A stretch of 64,000 nt of DNA from Paraburkholderia oxyphila NBRC 105797. Its GTDB lineage: Bacteria > Pseudomonadota > Gammaproteobacteria > Burkholderiales > Burkholderiaceae. The notes under the pieces were generated by a model. The model was given only the letters and a program-made list of their open reading frames with translations. It made no database searches and was not told the DNA's origin. Position 1 is the first letter of the stretch, and every line of letters starts with the position of its first letter. A program made the translations under genes and the position numbers. Below are positions 1 through 13,647 of the stretch, in pieces. Where the stretch lies: positions 29,191 through 93,190 of the forward strand of contig NZ_BAYD01000038.1 in assembly GCF_000685075.1 (NCBI RefSeq), in the 5' to 3' direction.

Positions 1-286
1 AACGCGAAGCGGGGTCGGGAACGAGTTGCCCGTTGTCGAGGCGATAGCGGTACAGCGTGCCGGAGCTGCACTGTGCCTGGGCTTCATACCAGCCGTTGCC
101 CGTGGGCGTCATGTCCAGTGGCGCGCAGGCGCCGTTTTCGAACACCACCTGCACGGCGTCGCACGAGGGCGCCCAGAATCGAAAGCGCGTGTGCGGCTGC
201 GCGTGCGCGGCGCCCGTCAACTGCGCGCCGAACGGCAGGCAATGCATGTAGTGGCGGACGTGCGGATCATGCGTAAGCGTGGCCAT
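1..286 (-). CDS. treZ: Malto-oligosyltrehalose trehalohydrolase, N-terminal part (cut by window edge)
   Basis: The first 95 residues of a minus-strand gene that runs off the left edge. The protein begins MATLTHDPHVRHYMHCLPFG and soon enters a CBM48-like fold (RFRFWAPSCDAVQVVF), as in the N-terminal domain of TreZ. TreZ hydrolyses the alpha-1,4 bond next to the terminal trehalose unit of maltooligosyl-trehalose and releases free trehalose in the cytoplasm. It starts 21 bases after the glgX stop, with an AGGA-type ribosome site, so it belongs to the same operon. The catalytic GH13 domain lies outside the window. The TreZ assignment rests on the N-terminal pattern plus context; another CBM48/GH13 enzyme is possible. 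Confidence 0.75.
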   Translation of the reverse strand, partial: MATLTHDPHVRHYMHCLPFGAQLTGAAHAQPHTRFRFWAPSCDAVQVVFENGACAPLDMTPTGNGWYEAQAQCSSGTLYRYRLDNGQLVPDPASR

Positions 287-307
287 GGCCGGTTCCTGGA
301 GTCCTGT

Positions 308-2563
<2,256 letters not shown>

Positions 2564-2632
2564 GTCGATGCTCCTTGTCGTGTTTTTTCTATTGCATCGG
2601 ATTCCTGATGGTATGCTGGCGCGATCATTTCA

Positions 2633-4841
<2,209 letters not shown>

Positions 4842-4849
<8 letters not shown>

Positions 4850-7800
4850 GTCCGCTTCCTCCCGTATGCGGATGCGCATGCGTTTGCGTTTGTGTGGGCG
4901 TGGGACCGAGCACGCGGCTCGCGAGCGCGGCCATCCCACGGATCGGCAGGGCAAGCCAGCTGGGCCGGTTGGCGGCCTCATAGCGGATCTCGTAGGCCGC
5001 CTTCTCGATCAGGAACAGGTCGAGCAGCGCCTGCTCGTGGCTGGCGCTCACGAGCGAGAGCGGGGCTTGGGAGACGGCCGCGCGATACTGGCTGAGGAAG
5101 GTCTCGGCGGCATGCCCGCGAAACCGTTCGAACAGCGCATGCTTGCGCTCGGCGATCTGCTGCGGCGCGCTTTCCGTGCTCGATTGCGCCGCTGCGCCCG
5201 CATAGGAGAGCGAGCGCAGCAGGCCCGCGACGTCGCGCAGCGAGCATTGCTTCGCCCGCCGATAGTCGAGCGATCGCGCGGGTTCGCCCTCGAAGTCGAT
5301 CAGGTATGCGTCGCCCTGCGAGATCAGTACCTGGCCCAGGTGGAAATCGCCATGAATGCGGATGCGCAACGTCGATGCATCGAGCGGCACGAGTTCTTCG
5401 ACCTTCGCCATCAGCAGGTCGCGGCGCTCGACCAGACTGCGAGCGAGCTCGCGCGCGTCGTCGTCGAGCGTGTGAACGTTCTCGCCCGTGTGCTGCGCCA
5501 CGATGTCGAGCGCTGTGGCCAGCATCGTCTTCGTATCGGCGATCCATTGGCCGACGTCCTCGCGCGTCGCGGGTTCGGGCGCGAAGGCCGGGTCGTCGGT
5601 CGGCGTGGAGAGCGCAGCATGCAGCTCGCCAAGACGCTTGCCGATCACGCCGATCACCGACGCGTAGTTCTGCATCACTTCCTCTTCGTGCGCCTGGTCG
5701 CCGGTGTCGCCATCGTCGGCGGCGAGCGCCAGTTCGTCGACGGTGCGGCGCAGATAGTCGAGCGCCCAGTCCCACGCATTGCCCTGATTGTCGATATAGC
5801 CTTGCAGGATCGCGAGCGTATGCGGCACGCCCTGCGGATCCACGCGCACCACTTCGCCATAGAGCGGCGCGGTGTTCGCGTAGCCGAGCGTCGTCAGGTA
5901 GCGGCTCATTTCCGCCTCGGGATGCACGCCGGCGATCAGCCGGCGCACGAGCTTGAGCACGATCGTCTCCGCCACGATGAGCGAGCTGTTGCTCTGCTCG
6001 GCGGCGAGCCAGCGGACCTCGGGCTCTTCGCCGAGATCGAGTTCGGCGAGGCGCTCGGTGGGCTCGAAGCGGATCGTGCTGCCTTGCACCGTGGGCACGG
6101 CCGCGCGCTCGTGCAGCTTGCGCAGCATGCCGTAGGCGAACCACGGCAGCGAGAACGCGTCGGTGAGGTAGCCGATCGTGCGCCCGCGCCGCACGCGCGA
6201 GAGCGCGAGCTGGATGTGCAGCGGCGTGGTGGTGTCAGCGCCCCAGGTGATGGCGATGGGCAGCAGGTAGCGCTCGCTCGTGCCGTCGGCGAGCTCGGCC
6301 TCGAGCTCGGTGAACGCGAAGCCCGCGCCGTGGATGGTCGTGAGCGCGGCGAGCTTCACGCCGCGCAAGGCCTTGTCCTTCGAGGCGAACCAGCGTCGCC
6401 GCGAGAGCCACGAGGGCAGCACCTCGGATTCGAGCAGGCGCACGTTCTCGGGCGTGGCGCCGGTCTGGCCTTCGCGGATCACGACCGTCACGAATTCGGG
6501 CAGTTGCTCGGAGGTCGGCTGGCTCCACGAGGGGCGCTCGTTGCTCGGGCACAGCAGGAACCACAGGAAGCCGTACGGCGGGAAGGTGAGCAGATAGGGC
6601 AGTTGGCCGATGGGCGGGAACACCGAATCGGCGGTCATTTCCACGGGCGCCGTGCCCGCGAACTCGGAGAGATCGAGCTCGACGGCCTGCGGCGCGCGGG
6701 AGAGATTCGCCACGCACAGGATCGCGGGCTCGCCCGGCATCTCGCGCAGATACGCGAGGATCTTGCGGTTGGCGGGCCGCAGGAAGCGGATCGAGCCGCG
6801 CCCGAACGCCTGCTTCGCGCGGCGCGTGGCGAGCATGCGGCGCGTCCAGTTGAGCAGCGAATGCGGGTCGCGCGTCTGCGCCTCCACGTTGATGGCGTCG
6901 TAGCCGTAGAGCGAGCCCATCAGCGGCGGCAGGACCAGTTGCTCGGGGTCGGCGCGCGAGAAGCCGCCGTTGCGGTCGGACGACCATTGCATCGGCGTGC
7001 GCACGCCGTCGCGGTCGCCCAGGTGGATGTTGTCGCCCATGCCGAGCTCGTCGCCGTAATAGATCACGGGCGTGCCCGGCATCGAGAGCAGCAGCGAGTT
7101 GATGAGTTCGATGCGGCGGCGGTCGCGTTCCATGAGCGGCGCGAGGCGCCGCCGGATGCCGAGATTCAGGCGCGCGCGCCGGTCGCTCGCATAGGTGTTC
7201 CACAGATAATCCCGTTCGGAGTCCGTAACCATTTCGAGCGTGAGCTCGTCGTGGTTGCGCAGGAACACCGCCCACTGGCAGCTCGGCAGCAGGTCCGGCG
7301 TCTGCTTCATGATGTCGATGATCGGGAAGCGGTCCTCGCTCGCGATCGCCATATAGAGGCGCGGCATCAGCGGGAAGTGGAACGCCATATGGCATTCGTC
7401 TTCCTGGCCGAAGTATTCCTGCACGTCCTCGGGCCACTGGTTCGCTTCGGCCAGCAGCATGCGGTTCGGATAATGCTCGTCGATGGTCGCGCGGATCTGC
7501 TTGAGGATCGCGTGCGTCTCGGGCAGGTTCTCGTTGTTGGTCCCTTCGCGCTCGACGAGGTAGGGCACCGCGTCCAGACGCAGCCCGTCGATGCCCATGT
7601 CGAGCCAGAAGCGCATCACGTGCAGCACTTCGCGCAGTACGGCGGGGTTGTCGAAATTGAGGTCGGGCTGGTGCGAATAGAAGCGGTGCCAGTAGTAGGC
7701 GCCCGCGACGGGATCGTGCGTCCAGTTCGACGGTTCGGTGTCGATGAAGATGATGCGCGTTCCCTGGTACTTCTGATCGGTGTCCGACCACACGTAGTAG

Positions 7801-8318
7801 TTGCGGTGGTTCGAGCCGGGCTTCGCGCGGCGGGCGCGCTGGAACCAGGGGTGCTGGTCCGACGTGTGATTGATGACGAGCTCGGTGATCACGCGGATGC
7901 CGCGGGCGTGCGATTCCTGGATGAAGCGGCGCACGTCGGCGAGCTGGCCGTAGTCGGGGTGCACGTTGCGGTAATCGGCGATGTCGTAGCCGTCGTCGCG
8001 GCGCGGCGAGGGATAGAACGGCAGCAGCCAGATCGCCGTCACGCCCAGCGCGGCGATGTAGTCGAGCTTCGCGAGCAGGCCCGGGAAGTCGCCCACGCCG
8101 TCGTTGTTCGAGTCGTAGAACGACTTTACGTGCACCTGATAGATGACCGCGTCCTTGTACCAGAGCGGATCGTCGGACAGCAGCGAGGGTTTGCCGCGCC
8201 TTTGCGTGCCATGCCGTTCGTGCTCGGCCAGGGCGTCGGTGTCCTCCGCGGTCGGGTCGTGCGTGACGGGCGCTTCAGCCTGCGGCGGCGTCTCATGGGA
8301 GGCGGGATCGCGTTTCAT
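4842..8318 (-). CDS. treS: Trehalose synthase fused to maltokinase (TreS-Mak)
   Basis: An 1158-residue fusion. Residues about 45-600 are a GH13 trehalose synthase that interconverts trehalose and maltose: GLRLD with nucleophile Asp249, LLAEANQWPE with Glu291, and FLRNHDE with Asp357. Residues about 640-1130 are a maltokinase/aminoglycoside phosphotransferase-like domain with HGDFH (989-993) and IDFEGE (1007-1012), the catalytic and metal-binding motifs. The kinase makes maltose-1-phosphate, the donor used by GlgE. The ATG at 8318 overlaps the TGA of glgE (ATGA). A short Thr/His-rich tail ends the protein. Such fusions are known from several bacteria; here substrate channelling is an inference. 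Confidence 0.93.
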
Positions 8319-11300
8319 GTCGCTCCTCCGGGCGGGAAGTCCTGATCCAGTTCGGGGTGGCCTTCGACATGCAGCTCGTCGGCCGGCTCTGCGGGTGGCA
8401 CCTCGCGCGGCAGGCCGTCGATGGGCGCGATGCGCCAGATCGCGAACGGCCGCGCGTGCGGATCGAGCCGCACGTGCTGCCAGCGGCCTTGCCATTCGAA
8501 GTGCTCGCCGGTCATTTCGTCGACGACAGCAAGGCGTGCGTGATCGTCGATCTGCCAGTGCTGGAAGGTCGTCCACGATAGCTCGAAGTCGGCGCCTTGC
8601 TCGGCGAACGGGTCGAGGTTGATCGCGACGACCACGACGTTGTCGCGCGCGGGCGTGGCTTTCTCGAAGCACAGGATGGCGTCGCTGTGCGCGGGCAGGA
8701 AAGTGATGCCCAGATGCGTCTGCAGCGCGGGATTCGCGCGGCGGATGCGGTTGAGCGCCGCGATCTCCGGCACGATGTTGCCGGGCCGCTCCCAGTCCCA
8801 GGCGCGCAGCTGATACTTTTCGGAGTCCAGATATTCTTCGCTGTTGGGCAATGCGCGCGCTTCACACAGTTCGAAGCCGCTGTAGACGCCCCACAGGCCC
8901 GAGAGCAGCGCGGCGAGCGCCGCGCGAATCAAGTGGCTCGAACGCGCGCCGCCCTGCAGATAGCGCGGATTGATATCGGGCGTATTGACGAAGAAGTTGG
9001 GCCGATAGAAGTCGCGCACCTCGGTCTGCGTGAGCTCGGTGAGGTAGTCGATGAAGTCGCGCTTGGACTCGCGCCACGTGAAGTACGTGTACGACTGCGA
9101 GAAGCCCAGCTTGGCGAGCCGGTACATCAGGCGCGGGCGCGTGAAGGCCTCGGAGAGGAAGATCACGTCGGGGTGCCGCGCACGCACGTCGCCAATCATC
9201 CATTCCCAGAACGGCAGCGGTTTCGTATGCGGATTGTCGACGCGGAAGATGCGCACGCCGTGGTCCACCCAGAACAGGATCGCGTCGCGCAGCGCGAGCC
9301 ACAGGTCGGGCTTCGAATCGTGCGCGTAGAACTCGGGGTTGACGATGTCCTGGTACTTCTTGGGCGGATTCTCCGCGTAGCGCAGCGTGCCGTCGGGCCG
9401 CCACGCGAACCAGCCCGGATGCGCCTTGAGCCACGGATGGTCGGGCGAGCATTGGATCGCGAAATCGAGCGCGATTTCGAGGCCGTTTTCATGCGCGGCC
9501 GCCACCATGCGACGAAAATCGTCGAGCGTGCCGAGCTGCGGATGCACGGCAGTGTGGCCGCCTTCGGCCGCGCCGATCGCGTAGGGGCTGCCCACCTCGC
9601 CGGGCTGCGCGGTGAGCGCGTTGTTGCGGCCCTTGCGGTTGGCGAGCCCGATCGGATGAATGGGCGGGAAGTACAGCACGTCGAAGCCCATGTCGCGGAT
9701 GCGCGGCATCTTGGCGATCACGTCGTCGAAGGTGCCGTGGCGCGATTCGTCGTCGCTCATCGAGCGCGGGAAGATCTCGTACCAGCTCGCGAAGCGCGCG
9801 GCGCTGCGCTCGGCGTCCACGCGCTGCACCTGGGTGTCGCGCGCGAGAAACGGGCGATGGCGCGCGGCGCGCACGGCGGCGGCTGTCGCGGGCGCGGCCA
9901 GCAGCGCGCAGCGCGTTTCGGTGTCGGCGCCCACGAAGCGCTTCACGAGCGCATCGAGTGCGTCGCGTGTGCGTGCATGCTCGCCGGACTGGCTCTCGTG
10001 CTCGTCGGCGTCCGACGTTTCCGCCGTGGCGAGCACGAGCGCGAGCAGGCGGCTCGCCTCTTCGAGCTCGAGGTCGACCGGCTGATGCGCCGCGCGCTTT
10101 TTCTGCAGATGATCGACGAGTGAGGCGAAGTCATCGCGCCAGGCGATCACGACGAACTCGTGGCGGCCCACGCGTTCGAGCGGAAAGTGGCCGCTCCACA
10201 GGTCGGTGCCGGCGGGCTGCATCGGCGTCATCGGCGCTTCGTGCCAGGCGTTCTCGTCGCTGGCGCGCCAGAGGAAGGCCGCGTCGATGCGGTCGTGGCC
10301 ATCGGCGAAGATCGCGGCGTGCACTTCGCAGCGCTCGCCCACCACGCGCTTCACGACGAAGCGGCCATGATCGACCGAGGGCGACACGCTCTCGATGGCG
10401 ATGCGCGGCGCGGCAATGGCCTCGAGCACGCTCTTGTGGCCGCTCGTGGGCGACTTCGCGAGGTCTTCGGGCGGCGCGAGCGTGACCATCGGACTCGCGA
10501 GCGCACTGAACATCCAGCACGCGCCCGCGGGCAGCGTGAAGGTCTCGGGCACGGCGCTCGCGTCGTGAGGCGCGGGCGCGGCCGGGTCGCGCGCGCCGCG
10601 CAGCGTCTGCGCGTCGAGCGGCGCGAAGCGCGTGAAAGCGCCGGGCACGCCGTCGAGCAGGCGCGCCATGTTCACGCGCACGGGCGCCGCGAGCGAGGGA
10701 TTGACGAGCGTGAGCAGCGCTTCGCCGGACTCGCGCAGGTCAGCGCTATCGCCGCGCAGCAGGGCGACCACCGGCGCGCCGGGACCGTTGAGCGCGCGCA
10801 GCTCGCCGTTGGTCTGCAGCGTCCACGTCTCGCGCTGCAACGCGTTGGCGTGCGCGATATCGGCGGAAAGATCGAGCGGCGCACGCGCTTTCGCGGCTTC
10901 CCATGTGTGCACGCCAGGTGCTTGGCCACCATGGTGCCCGGCGTGCGGATCGCCGCCCGGCGCGCCGTGATGGATCGCTTCGTCCATGCCGTATTCGAAG
11001 CCCATCGGCACGAGCCAGCCCGTGCCGAGCGCCGTCGCCGCGCGCAGCATGCGTCGATAGGCGCGCTCGACTGCGCGCGCGTCACCGGCGCCTTCGAGGT
11101 CGTGGGCGAGGCGCGGGCCATAGGGTGCCTCGGGAAACGCGATGGGCGAGCCCACGCGCCGCATGACGGCGTGCTCCTCGATGAGCCAGCTCGACGCAAA
11201 GTCCCACCAGCGCAAGGAGGTGAAGGCGGCGTCGAAGCCCGCGTCCTCGAGCTGTGCGAGGTCCTCGCGCGCGAGGCCGGGCGTGGCTGCGAGCCAGCGC

Positions 11301-11878
11301 GTTTGCGGATGGCTCGCCCGCACCGCATCGAAGATCGCGCGTAACACGTTGGCCGGCACGCGATGCGGCGAGTCGATGCGAAAGCCGCCGATGCCCGCAT
11401 CGGCAAGCCGGCTTGCGAGCTGCGTCCACCACACGGCGAGCGGCGCGCCCGCGCGCGTGAAGTCGGCATAGGCCACGTTCGCGTCGCGATGGCCGTGGCG
11501 CGGGTCGAGCCGCGCATCCTCGGGCTCGAACGGATGGAACCATTCGGGATGCCCGGTGTAGAGCCTGCCGTCCGCGGCGCTGCGGTCGAGCGTGAGGTCC
11601 GCTAGCAGCGTGATGCCGCGGGTGCGCGCGGCGGCCGCGAGCAGGCGCAACGCGTCGTCCACGCTTTCCTGCGTGCCGAAGGCGGGATGCAAGCGGGTGT
11701 GATCGGCGACGATGCGGTCGTCGCCCGAGGCGCCCGGCGCGAACAAGGCGCCGATCAGGACATGGTCGAAGCCGAGCGACGCGGCATGCGCGAATTGCGC
11801 AGGCCACGCGTCGAGCGATCCGACGAGAACGGAATGAACGAAATAGATCCGCGGCGCATAGGCGTGGGGAGCTTCCAT
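8315..11878 (-). CDS. glgE: Alpha-1,4-glucan:maltose-1-phosphate maltosyltransferase with extra N-terminal GH13-like domain
   Basis: An 1187-residue protein; classical GlgE is about 660-700. The C-terminal part is a full GlgE: a beta-sandwich N domain from about 490 (RIAIESVSPSVDHGRFVVKR), then a GH13 barrel with YFPPIHPIG, FRVDNPHTKP (nucleophile Asp881) and FLSEAFTRP (acid/base Glu910). It adds maltose from maltose-1-phosphate to glucan chains. Residues 1-460 look like a second, degenerate barrel: GHPEWFHPF mirrors AHPGWFAWR, GFRIDSPHRVP mirrors FRVDNPHTKP (Asp169 kept), but WLAATPG has Ala198 where Glu910 would align. The start at 11878 (MEAPHAYAPR) is chosen because upstream in-frame codons look non-coding. 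It is the first gene of the operon. Confidence 0.9.
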   Translation of the reverse strand: MEAPHAYAPRIYFVHSVLVGSLDAWPAQFAHAASLGFDHVLIGALFAPGASGDDRIVADHTRLHPAFGTQESVDDALRLLAAAARTRGITLLADLTLDRSAADGRLYTGHPEWFHPFEPEDARLDPRHGHRDANVAYADFTRAGAPLAVWWTQLASRLADAGIGGFRIDSPHRVPANVLRAIFDAVRASHPQTRWLAATPGLAREDLAQLEDAGFDAAFTSLRWWDFASSWLIEEHAVMRRVGSPIAFPEAPYGPRLAHDLEGAGDARAVERAYRRMLRAATALGTGWLVPMGFEYGMDEAIHHGAPGGDPHAGHHGGQAPGVHTWEAAKARAPLDLSADIAHANALQRETWTLQTNGELRALNGPGAPVVALLRGDSADLRESGEALLTLVNPSLAAPVRVNMARLLDGVPGAFTRFAPLDAQTLRGARDPAAPAPHDASAVPETFTLPAGACWMFSALASPMVTLAPPEDLAKSPTSGHKSVLEAIAAPRIAIESVSPSVDHGRFVVKRVVGERCEVHAAIFADGHDRIDAAFLWRASDENAWHEAPMTPMQPAGTDLWSGHFPLERVGRHEFVVIAWRDDFASLVDHLQKKRAAHQPVDLELEEASRLLALVLATAETSDADEHESQSGEHARTRDALDALVKRFVGADTETRCALLAAPATAAAVRAARHRPFLARDTQVQRVDAERSAARFASWYEIFPRSMSDDESRHGTFDDVIAKMPRIRDMGFDVLYFPPIHPIGLANRKGRNNALTAQPGEVGSPYAIGAAEGGHTAVHPQLGTLDDFRRMVAAAHENGLEIALDFAIQCSPDHPWLKAHPGWFAWRPDGTLRYAENPPKKYQDIVNPEFYAHDSKPDLWLALRDAILFWVDHGVRIFRVDNPHTKPLPFWEWMIGDVRARHPDVIFLSEAFTRPRLMYRLAKLGFSQSYTYFTWRESKRDFIDYLTELTQTEVRDFYRPNFFVNTPDINPRYLQGGARSSHLIRAALAALLSGLWGVYSGFELCEARALPNSEEYLDSEKYQLRAWDWERPGNIVPEIAALNRIRRANPALQTHLGITFLPAHSDAILCFEKATPARDNVVVVAINLDPFAEQGADFELSWTTFQHWQIDDHARLAVVDEMTGEHFEWQGRWQHVRLDPHARPFAIWRIAPIDGLPREVPPAEPADELHVEGHPELDQDFPPGGAT

Positions 11879-12124
11879 CGGTCGTATTCCAGATTCGTCG
11901 GGCGACGTGGATGCAAGGCCGATATGACACCGGATGCGATCACGTTGCCCGTGGGCTGCCGGAGCGGGCCACGCAAGCAATACGCGCGGCACGCCCTGTT
12001 CAGAGTAGTGCAATAGCTGGCCGGAGCCAAACCGGAAGCCACGCAGGCGACACGTGGCGTCCAGGCACGTAGAGGGTCAGCAAGGCATGTGCCCGAGGCC
12101 GGGCGCTAGCAGGCGCTCAATGGG
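11879..12124. other. Spacer upstream of the glgE operon
   Basis: About 245 bases between the glgE start and the broken DUF1345 gene. It must hold the minus-strand promoter of the glucan operon, but I see no convincing -35/-10 pair and no clear hairpin. Confidence 0.4.
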
Positions 12125-12376
12125 TCAGTTGCCCACCATGCTCGCGGCGATGTTCACGCACAGGCCGAGCACGGCAACGTTGAAATAGAACGAGAGAATC
12201 GATTGCGCGAGCACGCCGCGCCGCGCGCTGCGTCCGCGCAGGCCGACGTCGGCGGTTCGCGACGCGCACGCGATCGTGAAGGAAAAGTACAGGAAGTCCC
12301 AGTAATTCGGCTCGAGCTTGCGGTCGGGGAAGGCGAGCGCGGGCGCGGCGGGATCGGCGCCGTGGCGTGCATGCGT
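12125..12376 (-). pseudogene. 3' remnant of a DUF1345 membrane protein gene
   Basis: In the minus frame ending at the TGA at 12125 the sequence reads PDRKLEPNYWDFLYFSF, then FTIACASRTADVGLRG and FYFNVAVLGLCVNIAASMVG before the stop. This is the conserved C-terminus of DUF1345 family inner-membrane proteins (about 210-230 residues when complete). The frame is closed by an in-frame stop at 12377-12379, and no upstream transmembrane segments are present, so only about 80 codons survive. It sits between the glucan operon and the dehydrogenase genes and probably marks a deletion junction. Confidence 0.72.
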
Positions 12377-12659
12377 TCATCGCATCGATCGAGAGTTTGG
12401 GGGCGCAATGTTGCAGCGATTTTAACGGGCTCGCCGATGTGGCGTTATTTCGGGCATCGGCGCTTACGGTTTGTCGAATCGGGTCAGGAGACGCTATATT
12501 GCATGCGCGACGTGTCATCCGCACCTTTCATACGGAAAGGGATTTGACACGTGCATGTTTGAGCAAGATTGCAAACTTTTCCCGTATGCATCGTCGCCGG
12601 TCACGGCGGCAAGTGTGTAGTCCCGCTCGCGCGGGATAGACCCTTCGTCAGGAGTATCC
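12377..12659 (+). promoter_or_regulatory. Leader and probable promoter of the dehydrogenase genes
   Basis: A 283-base non-coding stretch. A TTGACA box lies at 12544-12549, without a clear -10 partner at 16-18 bases. A small hairpin (TCCCGC / GCGGGA, loop TCGC) at 12621-12636 stands just before the AGGAG ribosome site at 12650-12654. The region around 12400-12560 is noticeably more AT-rich than its flanks. Confidence 0.4.
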
Positions 12660-13403
12660 ATGACCGATGTGACGCAGCAGGACGGGACCGCTCATTCGCC
12701 CCATGACCGCCTCGCGCGCGCTCGCTTATCGCACGATCAGGCCGCTTGCCGCGCCGCTCATACGGAGGCGCAGCCGGGCGCCGGCGAGCCCGACGACCCT
12801 GTCGAGCACGCGGGCCGCCGCCGTTTCGTGACGCTCGCTTGCGCCACTGCCGCGACGCTCGCCTTCGCGCTGGCCGGCAGGCGCGGTGCACAATCCGCTT
12901 TCGGCATTGCCGATGCGTTCGCCGCCACCCCAGCCGCCGACCCGGCCGCCAGCGCCGCGGCCGCGGAAAGCGGCTACGCCGCCTTTATCGCACTCTCCCA
13001 GCACCTGACCGGCCGCACGCATTTCGATGCCGTGCTCGGCCAGCGCATCTACGCCGCGCTCGCGCGCGCGAGCAGCCAGTTCGAGCAGAACGTGGGCGCG
13101 CTCAACGCATGGCTCAAATCGCACGGCGGCGTGCCTTCGGACACCGTCACGGCCGCGCTCAAGGCCGATCAGCCGGAGCTCGCCTCGAGCGTCGGCGACA
13201 TCATGCGCGCGTGGTACCTCGGGCTCGCAGGCGAGATGCCGAACGTGCAGGTGCTGGCCTACGAGAAAGCGCTGATGTTCGATCCGGTCAGCGACGTGCT
13301 GACGATTCCGTCGTATTGCCGCGACGTGCCGTTCTACTGGACAAAGAAACCTGCGGACATGCCGGCCACGACGGTGGCTGCGATGTCCGCGGCCAGGAAC
13401 TAA
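12660..13403 (+). CDS. Small (gamma) subunit of FAD-dependent sugar dehydrogenase, Tat-exported
   Basis: A 247-residue protein with a twin-arginine signal (GRRRFVTLACATAATLAFALAG, about 52-74; quoted here only as RRRF followed by a hydrophobic run), then a short helical domain ending in YCRDVPFYWTKKPADMP. This matches the small subunit of the three-part FAD-glucose/sorbitol dehydrogenase complexes. In those systems the small subunit carries the only export signal and is needed to take the cofactor-bearing catalytic subunit through the Tat pore. About 50 residues precede the RR motif, so an internal start is possible, but the AGGAG at 12650 fits the ATG at 12660. The catalytic subunit follows after 244 bases. 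Confidence 0.82.
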   Translation: MTDVTQQDGTAHSPHDRLARARLSHDQAACRAAHTEAQPGAGEPDDPVEHAGRRRFVTLACATAATLAFALAGRRGAQSAFGIADAFAATPAADPAASAAAAESGYAAFIALSQHLTGRTHFDAVLGQRIYAALARASSQFEQNVGALNAWLKSHGGVPSDTVTAALKADQPELASSVGDIMRAWYLGLAGEMPNVQVLAYEKALMFDPVSDVLTIPSYCRDVPFYWTKKPADMPATTVAAMSAARN

Positions 13404-13647
13404 AGCAGTTGGCGGGGCGGCTCGCGCGCGGCGCGGGCTGGCCGGGGCCGCGTGCGAACCTCGTGCACGCGTCCACCGGCCGGCCGACAGCGGCGCGTGA
13501 ACGCTTCCGCGAGACCTTGCGCGTGCCGCCTCTCGCACCGCCGCCGTCGTGCGCCGCCGCAACCGCGGCGCGCGGCGGCAGCGGATCCCGGCAGGCCGCG
13601 CCCGGTCCTCACACTACGCAAGCAAGCCAGAATAACGAGGGACGACA
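13404..13647. other. Spacer between small and catalytic dehydrogenase subunits
   Basis: 244 bases of very GC-rich DNA with no convincing gene. It ends in a GAGGG ribosome site before the ATG at 13648. The length is unusual within what should be a single operon. Confidence 0.4.
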
